In this document: positions 1-7,161 of the stretch, piece by piece
How positions within the stretch are numbered: the first letter of the stretch is position 1
Layout: each line of letters opens with the position of its first letter
NCBI GenBank assembly: GCA_014361085.1
Contig: JACIWG010000008.1
Coordinates: forward strand, 1-22,079
Direction of reading: 5' to 3'
DNA length: 22,079 nt
Source: Nitrososphaeria archaeon
GTDB lineage: Archaea; Thermoproteota; Nitrososphaeria; JACIWG01
Translations under genes and position numbers: made by a program
The notes under the pieces: generated by a model
Databases searched by the model: none
What the model was told of the DNA's origin: nothing
The model's input: the letters and a program-made list of their open reading frames with translations, nothing else

Positions 1-275
1 AGAAAGAACTCACAATACGGTGCGCTTGCATTTATTGCTTGGTTGTAAGCTGCTGGGGCACCTTGATTTCTCTTATTTTCTATTTTACCAACATACTCTT
101 CAGACTTTCCATTATTGTAAACGTTCGCTGTATCTATAAAGTTTATTCCCAAGTCAACAGCCCGCTTAACAATTTTTATTGCATTTTCCTCGTCAACCTT
201 TGAGCCGAAATCCATTGTCCCAAGACATATTTCAGAAACCTTTACACCACACTTTCCAAGACGTTTATACTCCAA
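1..275 (-). CDS. Aldo/keto reductase, N-terminal part (runs off left edge)
   Basis: The minus strand is open from a TTG at 273-275 to the window edge, giving 91 codons. The N-terminus reads (M)EYKRLGKCGVKVSEICLGT, then GINFIDTANVYNNGKSEEYVGK. This is the beta1/alpha1/beta2 signature of aldo/keto reductases, with the catalytic Asp (about residue 48) and Tyr (about 53) in place. The family reduces aldehydes and ketones of sugars and other carbonyls with NAD(P)H. After about residue 64 the reading frame stays open but turns into IENKRNQGAPAAYNQ, which does not look like the expected lysine strand of the family (usually R-x-x-V-x-hydrophobic-x-T-K). The gene may therefore be broken, rearranged or divergent there. 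No in-frame ATG lies nearby, so TTG is the best start; an AT-rich TATATATTATA stretch lies at about 307-317. Family assignment of the first 64 residues is secure; integrity is not. Confidence 0.75.
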   Translation of the reverse strand, partial: MEYKRLGKCGVKVSEICLGTMDFGSKVDEENAIKIVKRAVDLGINFIDTANVYNNGKSEEYVGKIENKRNQGAPAAYNQAINASAPYCEFF

Positions 276-357
276 AATATATTACCCCAAACTAAATTCT
301 TTACCCTATAATATATATGTTTGTCTCCTAAACTATGGTAGAAAATTTTTTGTCTAA

Positions 358-432
358 TGGGCCCGGTGGGATTTGAACCCACGGCTGACCGGTTATGAGC
401 CGGTCACTCTGACCTAGCTGAGTTACGGGCCC
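358..432 (-). tRNA. tRNA with CAT anticodon, probably tRNA-Ile2 (else elongator tRNA-Met)
   Basis: The minus strand folds into a full cloverleaf. The acceptor stem is GGGCCCG/CGGGCCC with discriminator A73 at position 358. The D stem is ACTC/GAGT, the anticodon stem ACCGG/CCGGT encloses loop CTCATAA (anticodon CAT), and the T stem GTGGG/CCCAC encloses loop TTCAAAT. No intron is present and CCA is not encoded. The anticodon stem lacks the three consecutive G:C pairs (GGG/CCC) of initiator tRNAs. The GGGCCCG acceptor stem resembles archaeal isoleucine tRNAs more than elongator Met tRNAs, so I favour the AUA-decoding Ile2 species, whose C34 is modified to agmatidine by TiaS. That isotype choice is inference from remembered family patterns. 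Confidence 0.93.
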
Positions 433-456
433 ACGTTTCCTTCTATCTTTTATAGA

Positions 457-466
457 GGTTTAAATA
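457..466 (-). promoter_or_regulatory. Possible TATA box of the tRNA gene
   Basis: On the minus strand the sequence TTATTTAAACC is centred about 29 bases before the tRNA 5' end (432). That is the usual archaeal TATA spacing for transcription starting within a few bases of the mature tRNA. A second AT-rich match, TATAAAAG at 446-453, is too close to serve the same start. Confidence 0.4.
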
Positions 467-477
467 ATTTTTGTTTT

Positions 478-485
478 AAAAAAAT
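478..485 (-). terminator. Oligo-T terminator after the HpcH-type aldolase
   Basis: Eight consecutive A residues on the plus strand form a T8 run on the minus strand, 28 bases past the aldolase stop codon at 513. Archaeal RNA polymerase terminates on such oligo-T runs without needing a hairpin. Confidence 0.5.
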
Positions 486-512
486 TTTGGGAAAAGAAGG
501 TGTAATGTTGAG

Positions 513-1286
513 CTAGAATGCCTCCTTCTTCACAATCTCAAGCCATTCTTTTGCAGCTCTAAGTAGTATTCCAATGTCTCCTGAAAGGTCTATCATCTTG
601 AAACCCTGTTTTATTCTCTTTATTGCAGTCTGAGGGTCGTCCGTCCATATTCCTCCAGGCTTGTCAGCCTGCTTTCCAGCCTTTAGAACAGCGTCTATAG
701 CATTCTTGAACTTCTCACTCTCAAACTCTCCTGGGACTCCAAGTGAGCATGATAGGTCATATGGTCCTATAAAGTATGCGTCAACACCGTCCACCTTCAA
801 AATTTCTGGAGCATTTTTTATCGCCTCCTCTGTCTCTATCTGCACTATAACTGCAATGTTATCGTTTGCCCTTTTAGCATATGTTGGATCTAAACCATAT
901 GCTGCAGCTCTTCTCGGGCCAAACCCTCTTATACCATAAGGTGGGTACCTACATGCTCTAACTGCTCTTACAGCATCTTCCACTGTATTAACCCATGGGA
1001 CAACTACACCTTCAGCACCTACATCTAATGCAAGTTTTATTAGAACTGGATCATTCCATGCAACCCTTATTAGAGGCGAAACCTCTGTACTACTTAATGG
1101 TTGGATAAGCTTCTGTATTATAGGCGTGTTCAGTGGAGAATGTTCCGTGTCAAAAACAAACCAGTCGAATCCAACATGTCCAAGCATGTCAACAACGTCC
1201 GAGTCAGTTAACGAAATCCATGTTCCAAAGTTTAACTTATGTTCTGAAAGAAGCTTCTTCATCCTACCTTTAACAAACTGTGGCAT
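513..1286 (-). CDS. HpcH/HpaI-family class II aldolase (2-keto-3-deoxy acid type)
   Basis: The 257-residue length is typical of the family. It forms a metal-dependent (beta/alpha)8 barrel that cleaves 2-keto-3-deoxy acids or 4-hydroxy-2-oxo acids to pyruvate plus an aldehyde. Visible motifs are GTW near the N-terminus (21-23), FDTEHSP with E48/H49, the substrate-carboxylate Arg in LIRVAW (R74), the metal Glu in QIET (E151) and the metal Asp in GPYDLS (D177). The glycine-rich GIRGFGPRRAA segment lies at 118-128. The start used is ATG 1286; an ATG at codon 9 (MKKLLSEHK) is preceded directly by AAAGGTAGG and would give a typical family N-terminus, so the true start may be there. The protein is cytoplasmic with no signal peptide. 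With the enolase-superfamily dehydratases in this window it could complete a non-phosphorylative sugar-acid route; the substrate cannot be read from the sequence. Confidence 0.9.
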   Translation of the reverse strand: MPQFVKGRMKKLLSEHKLNFGTWISLTDSDVVDMLGHVGFDWFVFDTEHSPLNTPIIQKLIQPLSSTEVSPLIRVAWNDPVLIKLALDVGAEGVVVPWVNTVEDAVRAVRACRYPPYGIRGFGPRRAAAYGLDPTYAKRANDNIAVIVQIETEEAIKNAPEILKVDGVDAYFIGPYDLSCSLGVPGEFESEKFKNAIDAVLKAGKQADKPGGIWTDDPQTAIKRIKQGFKMIDLSGDIGILLRAAKEWLEIVKKEAF

Positions 1287-1432
1287 TTTCCATCATAACA
1301 GTCTACCATAACCCAATATAAATTATTTTTACAAAAATCTTCTAAATATTCAAACATTTTATCATATACGAAGGTATGTTAGAAAACTTTTTTCAGCAAA
1401 GATTTAATAATATTGTCCCAAAGTCTTTGAAT

Positions 1433-2350
1433 ATGCGAAAGATTTTTCTTATCACATTAGTGGCTGTTTTTATTGTAACATTATTCTTCTCAAACTTGAA
1501 CGCTGTGCATGCACTTTCTCCATCGCAAGTTAGGGCTGGCATATGGGTTATTAGTGTGGATAAGGTTGACCTTGCATCTGGAACCTTTCCCTAGACTTCT
1601 ATCTCTGGTTCTACTATAATGGTTCTCCACCAAATTTTGAGTTCATAAACGGTGTTCCAAGTAGGATTGAAAAGACCTTTGAAAGGGAAGGTTATGTGGA
1701 GTATAGAGTTAAAGCAACTTTTGTTCAACAGTAAGATTTCAAATCTTTTCCCTTTGATGTACAAAATCTTAACATAATTATCGAAGACAAGTCTCTAAAT
1801 TTGACTAAACTGGTTTTCTGTCCCAGACGTTGAAGAAAGCGGTTTAGACCCTCAAGCTTATGTGGTCGGATGGAAGTTTATGGACTTTAAGCAAGAAAGT
1901 GTTGTCCACGAATACCCTGATGAAAAATATTCTCGCATGGTCTTCACCATATCAATACAGCGTGAAATATTCCCAGTTTTTATGAAAAATTTTGTTCCAA
2001 TAACATTAATAACACTAATAAGCTTACTATCATTTGCAGTAAGCATACAAAATTATTCTCAAAGAATTTCTATAGGTATAACAACATTATTTTCGGCTGT
2101 AGCATACCATTTAGCTACCTTAAGCACTCTTCCACCCCTATCCTATCTAACATTATTCAATAGAATAATGTTGGCAATATACTCGCTTTTCCTCTACAAT
2201 ATTGGTGTAAGTGTACAGGGTATGCGGTTGGTTGACAGGAAGCAGATTGAAAAGGCGACTGTCTTCGAGGATAGAATGCAGAAGCTTCTCCCAATAGTCA
2301 TAATAGTTCTTCTAATATTCTTTACTATAGTAGTTGAACCCTTCACCTAA
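1433..2350 (+). pseudogene. Broken pentameric ligand-gated ion channel (Cys-loop receptor superfamily) gene
   Basis: Three reading frames join into one recognisable prokaryotic pLGIC. It starts at ATG 1433 with a signal peptide (MRKIFLITLVAVFIV to VHAL), then the extracellular strand VDKVDLASGTFP. It shifts frame at about 1588-1591 (one base short in a C run) into LDFYLWFYYNGSPPNFEF. A TAA lies in frame at 1732-1734, just before DFKSFPFDVQNLNI, which carries the FPFD motif of the family. A second shift follows at about 1813-1822 (one extra base in a T run) into VPDVEESGLDPQAYVVGWKF. The membrane part is complete: M1 with its proline (KNFVPITLITLISLLSF), M2-M3 with LPPLSYLTLFNR, and M4 ending near 2347. 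Three independent lesions make expression as a full channel unlikely. Homologues gate ion flow across the membrane; the ligand is unknown. It lies between two minus-strand metabolic genes with its own orientation. Confidence 0.85.
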
Positions 2351-2357
2351 AACCTTT

Positions 2358-3386
2358 TTATATTCTAAGGTGTTTGGTAGCTTTTTCTGCTATAGCCTTT
2401 GCCATGTCAAGGGTTCCAGCGTTTCCACCCAAGTCGTAGGTAACATGCTTTCCCTCTAAAACAACTTCTTCTGTAGCGTCAAAGATTGCCTTAGCATACT
2501 CTTTTTCTCCAAGATATTCTAGCATCCATGCAGCCGATAATATCATGGCCGTAGGATTCACCTTATACATGCCCTTATACTTTGGTGCACTACCGTGGGC
2601 TGGCTCAAATAGTGCATAATTGTCTCCAAAGTTTCCAGAGTAAATGCATCCTATGCTTCCAACAAGTCCAGCTGCCTCCTCAGAAATTATGTCCATGAAA
2701 AGGTTTGTTCCAAGTATAACGTTCTGGTTAAACCTTTGAGGGTTCTTGACAAGCTGCTGTGCAATATTATCCACATAATATTCTTCAAAAACTATGTCAG
2801 GAAAATCTTTTGCAACCCTTTCAATGGACTCAATAAATATTCCATCACATTCTCTCATAATATTCCTTTTTGTAACGGCAACAATCTTGCTCCATCCCCT
2901 CTCCTTTGCAATCTCGAAAGCTTTCCTCGCAACCTTCTCAGACTGTCTTCTAGAAATTTTTCTGAACGCTATTGCTATATCATCTGAAATCTTAAACTCT
3001 ATGCCACTGTAGAGCCCCTCCGTAGTCTCCCTAACACATATGAAGTCAACTTCACCAAGGGGTCCAGTTTTACCCTTAAATGATCTGATAGGTCTCACGT
3101 TAGCGTAAAGGTCAAACCTTTGCCTAATGGACACAACAACACTTTTGGGTGCACCACTTTGTGGTGGTGTAGTCATAGGCGCCTTAAGGCATGCATCACT
3201 ATTTCTCAAAACTTCCCACGTCTCATCTGGTATAAGCGAGTTTCCCCCATGTTTCAGCCACCACTCGTATCCTGCATCACATTGTATGAACTCGACAGGA
3301 GGCTTTACTGCATCAAATACTATCATTGTAGCTTCAACAAGCTCGGGTCCAACACCGTCTCCCCTAATCAAGGCAACCTTCTTCAA
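2358..3386 (-). CDS. Isocitrate/isopropylmalate dehydrogenase family, probably NADP-dependent
   Basis: The 342-residue protein starts MKKVALIRGDGVGPE (TTG at 3384-3386, preceded by CGTGATATCAT, a GGTGAT-like ribosome site). Family features: substrate arginines R88, R98 (YANVRP) and R119 (VRETTEGLYSG), Y126, catalytic K173 (TKRN), metal Asp D206 (YVDN) and D232, and EPAHGSAPKY near 261-270. The cofactor position that is Asp in NAD-type enzymes (GSAPD) is K269-Y270 here, the pair found in NADP-dependent isocitrate dehydrogenases. The third metal acid appears as E236 where most relatives have Asp. The substrate loop before YANVRP reads SVVVSIRQ, unlike both the S-x-N of isocitrate enzymes and the leucine-rich loop of IPMDH, so I leave the substrate open (isocitrate, isopropylmalate, homoisocitrate or tartrate-like). 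It oxidises and decarboxylates a 2-hydroxy-3-carboxy acid in the cytoplasm. Confidence 0.9.
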   Translation of the reverse strand: MKKVALIRGDGVGPELVEATMIVFDAVKPPVEFIQCDAGYEWWLKHGGNSLIPDETWEVLRNSDACLKAPMTTPPQSGAPKSVVVSIRQRFDLYANVRPIRSFKGKTGPLGEVDFICVRETTEGLYSGIEFKISDDIAIAFRKISRRQSEKVARKAFEIAKERGWSKIVAVTKRNIMRECDGIFIESIERVAKDFPDIVFEEYYVDNIAQQLVKNPQRFNQNVILGTNLFMDIISEEAAGLVGSIGCIYSGNFGDNYALFEPAHGSAPKYKGMYKVNPTAMILSAAWMLEYLGEKEYAKAIFDATEEVVLEGKHVTYDLGGNAGTLDMAKAIAEKATKHLRI

Positions 3387-3550
3387 ATGATATCACGGCT
3401 AGAATCCTAAAGGCTGCCAAATTAAATCTTTCCATTCATAAGACACTTTAATCTTAAAAAATCTAATTAAATCTGATTGTTCTACTAATAGAACGTCTGT
3501 TCAAAAGCATAGTCTTATCTTCTATAGAATCCATACTTAGGGTGATTGAT

Positions 3551-4309
3551 ATGAATAGGGAAAAGGCAATAGCAGTATTTGGTGCACTTGCACTAACACT
3601 TGCACTAGTTTCAACATCAATGTATGCACTATACGTTAGCCAGCTGACTACAGCTACAGAAGTAAATGATGTGAAAGAACATACACTCTATGTTTACGGG
3701 AACGGTGAAATTAAAGTCACTCCTGATATGGCAAAAATAATGTTAAGTGTCTTAACAGAAGAATCAAGTGCAAAAGAGGCTGCAGCAAAAAATGCGGTTA
3801 TTGTTGAAGAGCTGCTTAATAGGCTTGAGAACATAGGTGTTCCAAGAGAAAACATTCAAACCACATCATATAACATTTACCCAATCTACTATTATCCGAA
3901 AGAGGGTACACCAACAATAACAGGCTATAGGGTGGTCAACAGCCTAGAAGTAAAGATTATAGAAAAGGATGTCAGCAAACTTGGATTAAATGTTGGAAAA
4001 ATAGTTGATGAAGCAGTCGCTGCAGGAGTTAACCAGGTTATAGGTATAACATTTACAGTAACCGATGAAACATACAAGAGCATAAAAAGTGCAGCTTTAA
4101 AGCTTGCAGTAGAAGATGCTGCATCCAAAGCCAAACTTGTCGCTGAAACATTGGGGGTAAAAATTGTGAGTGTGCAATCAGTGAACGAAGGCTCATATTC
4201 TCCAACACCAGTATACGTTAAGGAATCCTCTACATCATCTGGGACAACAATCATACCAGGGCAGGTTACAATACAATATACTGTGCAAGTTACTTATGTG
4301 ATAGAATAG
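3551..4309 (+). CDS. SIMPL-domain (DUF541) exported protein
   Basis: 252 residues from ATG 3551. I prefer this start to the in-frame GTG at 3542 because AGGGTGAT at 3539-3546 is a ribosome site ending 4 bases before the ATG. An N-terminal hydrophobic segment (about residues 5-30, ending MYALYVSQL) anchors or exports the protein. The rest is a SIMPL domain. It opens with HTLYVYGNGEIKVTPDMAKI, has the helix SSAKEAAAKNAVIVEELLNRL followed by IGVPRENIQT, then a YRVVNSLEVKI strand, and ends with IQYTVQVTYVIE. SIMPL proteins are periplasmic or surface proteins that can form ring assemblies; their biochemical role is mostly unknown. It is monocistronic and convergent with the next gene. A loop rich in Ser/Thr/Pro lies near 210-230. 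Confidence 0.88.
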   Translation: MNREKAIAVFGALALTLALVSTSMYALYVSQLTTATEVNDVKEHTLYVYGNGEIKVTPDMAKIMLSVLTEESSAKEAAAKNAVIVEELLNRLENIGVPRENIQTTSYNIYPIYYYPKEGTPTITGYRVVNSLEVKIIEKDVSKLGLNVGKIVDEAVAAGVNQVIGITFTVTDETYKSIKSAALKLAVEDAASKAKLVAETLGVKIVSVQSVNEGSYSPTPVYVKESSTSSGTTIIPGQVTIQYTVQVTYVIE

Positions 4310-4335
4310 GCTTAAACCTCTTTAAGCCACCCAAA

Positions 4336-4344
4336 TTTTTTTTT
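4336..4344 (+). terminator. Oligo-T terminator after the SIMPL gene
   Basis: A run of nine T residues on the plus strand lies 27 bases past the SIMPL stop codon and just before the end of the convergent gene. This suits archaeal intrinsic termination on the plus strand. Confidence 0.55.
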
Positions 4345-4347
4345 AAA

Positions 4348-4770
4348 TTAAATGCTCTTCTTAAATGCCCTTAAACATTCGTATAATGAAAATAGAATGG
4401 CTGCAAAATTTACTGTTAAACCGAAAACGTATGTTGAAGTAAAATTTTCAGGCCTTAATAGGGTTAGATAGACTATGAGGGTGGTGGCAAAGAAGCTGGC
4501 ATATGTCGCCTGAAAGGGGATTATCATCCTCCTAACCCTAATCATGTTCTCGAACATAATCTTATCCACCACATATCCTTCACTATCTTCTCTCACAAGT
4601 CCTGCATCAACAAGCTTCCTAATATGATATAGGGCAACGGAAGGTGAACTTAAACCTAGACCACGCTGTATATCGCGGACGCCAACAGGCCGACCCTGCC
4701 TAAATATGAAACGGTAAACTTTAAGTGTCGTACCAGCCAAAACGCATTCTCTATCAGTAGACTTTTCCAT
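4348..4770 (-). CDS. Winged-helix transcriptional regulator with two membrane segments
   Basis: 140 residues from ATG 4768-4770. A longer start at TTG 4791 exists, but a TATA box (4795-4802) lies 25-32 bases before this ATG, which fits a leaderless transcript. Residues of about 10-72 form an ArsR/MarR-like winged helix: VYRFIFRQGRPVGVRDIQ, then the recognition helix region SSPSVALYHIRKLVDAG and the wing LVREDSEGYVV. Two hydrophobic helices follow (about 83-103 and 112-131), so the DNA-binding domain is probably tethered to the inner face of the membrane. Membrane-bound helix-turn-helix proteins of this plan are common in archaea; targets are unknown. It sits among envelope genes (SIMPL, PepSY-like, M14), which are candidate targets by position only. 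Confidence 0.85.
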   Translation of the reverse strand: MEKSTDRECVLAGTTLKVYRFIFRQGRPVGVRDIQRGLGLSSPSVALYHIRKLVDAGLVREDSEGYVVDKIMFENMIRVRRMIIPFQATYASFFATTLIVYLTLLRPENFTSTYVFGLTVNFAAILFSLYECLRAFKKSI

Positions 4771-4794
4771 CGTATAAAAGATTGCAGGCAAACC

Positions 4795-4802
4795 ATATTT
4801 AA
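4795..4802 (-). promoter_or_regulatory. TATA box of the membrane-bound regulator
   Basis: TTAAATAT on the minus strand is centred about 28 bases before ATG 4770. With archaeal TATA-to-start spacing this puts transcription initiation at or next to the start codon, so it also decides between the two possible starts. Confidence 0.5.
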
Positions 4803-4889
4803 CTCTAAAAATAGAACACTATAATTATAAAATTTCTAAAGGATAGAACTATATCCTATCCCAAACAACACCATCTACGGTGATACAAT

Positions 4890-6047
4890 TTGTCAGAATA
4901 TAGGATGCAAATCTTGTCCGGATGCCTGATAGCAACCATTCTAGCTATAGGATTAGGCTTAAGCATATACTATAACTTTTACTATAACTTTCCCATAGAA
5001 AAGAGGGAACTTGTCACATCAGCCACTACACCAGCATACACTTACACTCATCCTGGTACAACAACCACACAACTAACTACTGCACCTACAGTAACAGCTG
5101 GAATTCCAGCATTTTATATGGAAAAGGTTGTTGAATTGGATCCAAGCCTGAAAATAGAATTATGTAACACGATACTACTTTCTGATAATGTAACAAAGAT
5201 TGCTGAAACTCTTGCAAAAGCATTAGATGAGGCTCCAGTAAAACCATTTTCTCCTAAACCAGAAAACATCAACATAACTGTTCCCACTTCTATCGTAACC
5301 ACAACCTTAATTGTTCCACAGCCCACTGTAACACAAACACTTACTGCAACAGTTCCAAAAACTGTAACCGTAACAGTAGTGACTTCAATAGCTGAAGAAA
5401 CAATATTACAGCATATTTCAGAATACACTTTTCAGACCTCCAAAAATTCGACCATAAGAATAACCTTCATAGATAATAGATTCTATCAACTAACCTACGC
5501 TTCCAATGAAAGAATTGATAGAAAGGTTGAAACATTAAACCCAAACTTTAATCCAATAGAAAAGATTGAATACGCCAAAAAGGTAGCGTCTTCTCTAGGA
5601 ATAAAATTTGATTTACTAGATGAAAATTTTCCAAAAACATTAAACCCAAACATTTTCTATGTCAGCTGGACACAAAAGTATAAGAATGTGACAGTAGCAA
5701 CTCTTTCAAAAGATTGGGCTGGAAATCATGTAATAGAATACAGCACAATATCATTCACATTCTATCCGGAAACAGGTAAACTTATTTCATTAACTATACT
5801 TAGCCCATACTGGTATACTTTACCATCAAACTTTACAATAAACATATCGCCAAAGGAAGCAACTACAGTAGCAAAGGACTATGCAACAAAATATATGCAA
5901 ATAAATGAAATTACATCAACTCAAACAAACTTTATCATAATAAACAGTCACCTCTACTACATTATAACAGTATATGGAAAACAGGGAAACTATTACATAA
6001 TCGTAAACCCTAGAACCGGTGAAGTCGGTTTCCCAAAAAACATGTAA
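4890..6047 (+). CDS. Membrane-anchored protein with Thr-rich stalk and PepSY-like C-terminal domains
   Basis: 385 residues from TTG 4890, chosen because ACGGTGAT at 4877-4884 places a ribosome site 5 bases upstream. An N-terminal membrane helix (about residues 8-27) is followed by a Thr/Pro/Val-rich stretch. A short helical segment (about 75-125) comes next, then a second Thr/Val repeat region (about 135-170, for example TVTVTVVTS). The C-terminal part (about 220-385) contains two PepSY/YcdB-like units. In the first, IEKIEYAKKVASSLGIK leads to a strand pair and FYPETGKLISL. In the second, SPKEATTVAKDYATKY leads to YYIITVYGKQGNYYIIVNP and RTGEVGF. The -v-x-P-x-TG-x-v ending recurs in both. PepSY domains often inhibit or chaperone extracellular peptidases; the peptidase gene just downstream makes that possible here, but it is inference. 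Confidence 0.7.
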   Translation: MSEYRMQILSGCLIATILAIGLGLSIYYNFYYNFPIEKRELVTSATTPAYTYTHPGTTTTQLTTAPTVTAGIPAFYMEKVVELDPSLKIELCNTILLSDNVTKIAETLAKALDEAPVKPFSPKPENINITVPTSIVTTTLIVPQPTVTQTLTATVPKTVTVTVVTSIAEETILQHISEYTFQTSKNSTIRITFIDNRFYQLTYASNERIDRKVETLNPNFNPIEKIEYAKKVASSLGIKFDLLDENFPKTLNPNIFYVSWTQKYKNVTVATLSKDWAGNHVIEYSTISFTFYPETGKLISLTILSPYWYTLPSNFTINISPKEATTVAKDYATKYMQINEITSTQTNFIIINSHLYYIITVYGKQGNYYIIVNPRTGEVGFPKNM

Positions 6048-6085
6048 ACAGTCTCCCTTATCAAATACTTTGATGTGATCAAAAT

Positions 6086-6094
6086 TTTATATTT
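6086..6094 (+). promoter_or_regulatory. TATA box of the M14-type carboxypeptidase gene
   Basis: TTTATATTT is centred 29 bases before ATG 6119, implying a leaderless transcript. No ribosome binding site is visible before that ATG. Confidence 0.45.
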
Positions 6095-6118
6095 ACCTTA
6101 ATATAATAATATACTTGC

Positions 6119-6967
6119 ATGCATTTTTTTAAAGTACACTTAAGCTCAAGAAAGCCGCCATTAAAATATTCTATAAAACTTCTAATTCCCATAATACTTT
6201 TATCTGTAATACTATTTAACATAATTTTATACCATTATAGTTTACAAGAAAATATTAAGGAGAATGTTTCTGGAATAGAAGACGATTACGTGAAAAATGT
6301 TCTTGAAGGTTACATTTCAAGAAACATGCAAGGTCTTTCATACAACATATGCGGCTACAGTGTACAGGGGAAGCCAGTATACTATTATACTATGGGAAAG
6401 GGTGAAATATGTGTTCTCATAATAGGCGGATTACATGGTGATGAGCCGAAGGGGACATACGCTTGCCTAGAACTTATAGAATATCTTTCAAAAAACGAAA
6501 ACCTGACCAGCAAATACAACTTCATTATAATACCATTATGTAATCCGGACGGTGCAAAAGAGTTTAAAAGAAGAAATTACAATAACGTTGACCTAAACAG
6601 AGACTTCTATACAAAATCACAGCCAGAAACGTCAGCAATAATAAACCTCTTCCACAAACGCAAACCAATAATATTAATTGACGTGCACGAAAGCCAAGAC
6701 AGCATGCCCATAATAATATATGCAAACAACAGCAAATCATCACATCTAGCAAGTTTCATAAGCCTACAAAATAATATTCCAGCACTATTAGCTGCAAACG
6801 TCGGCCAGTCAGCAAACTTTGCAGAAAAAGAGAACATATACGGAATCATATTAGAGTTGCCAAGATCAAGCTGGAAATATGGAAACGGAACCATAATTCT
6901 CTTTAACATAATAGAAACCTTGGACCTCTACATTTCAAAGGAATACAAAACATTATCCATCAATTAA
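6119..6967 (+). CDS. Membrane-anchored M14-type zinc carboxypeptidase
   Basis: 282 residues from ATG 6119. A membrane helix at about 20-40 (LLIPIILLSVILFNIILYHY) anchors the protein, with the enzyme domain probably outside. The zinc and catalytic features of the M14/AstE-AspA group are in order: H106-x-x-E109 in GGLHGDEP, NPDG (142-145), VDLNRDF with R161, the third zinc ligand H190 in LIDVHES, and the catalytic Glu E246 in ILELPRS. The domain is short for a classical carboxypeptidase, closer to the succinylglutamate desuccinylase/DUF2817-like size. It would trim C-terminal residues from peptides or cell-surface polymers. It follows the PepSY-like protein by 71 bases but has its own TATA box. 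From about 6500 on, the codons shift strongly toward A/C at third positions. Confidence 0.85.
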   Translation: MHFFKVHLSSRKPPLKYSIKLLIPIILLSVILFNIILYHYSLQENIKENVSGIEDDYVKNVLEGYISRNMQGLSYNICGYSVQGKPVYYYTMGKGEICVLIIGGLHGDEPKGTYACLELIEYLSKNENLTSKYNFIIIPLCNPDGAKEFKRRNYNNVDLNRDFYTKSQPETSAIINLFHKRKPIILIDVHESQDSMPIIIYANNSKSSHLASFISLQNNIPALLAANVGQSANFAEKENIYGIILELPRSSWKYGNGTIILFNIIETLDLYISKEYKTLSIN

Positions 6968-7161
6968 ACTCCTAAATTAAGATCTTATCTAAAACAATAT
7001 CGTCTACACAATACTGGTATACCTTTTAATCATAATCCAAGAACCTTATTCCCACAAATACAACTAAGGAAACATTAAAGTATCCTACTACTTTATATCC
7101 CCAGAAGTCTCCAAATTTGATGCAAAACAATACATGATAAACCTAAAAATTGATACCACAC

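Noticed and set aside
1585..1825. Programmed frameshifting in the ion-channel gene
   Set aside because: Two opposite shifts plus an in-frame TAA would all be needed, and no slippery heptamer with downstream structure is apparent. A pseudogene is simpler.
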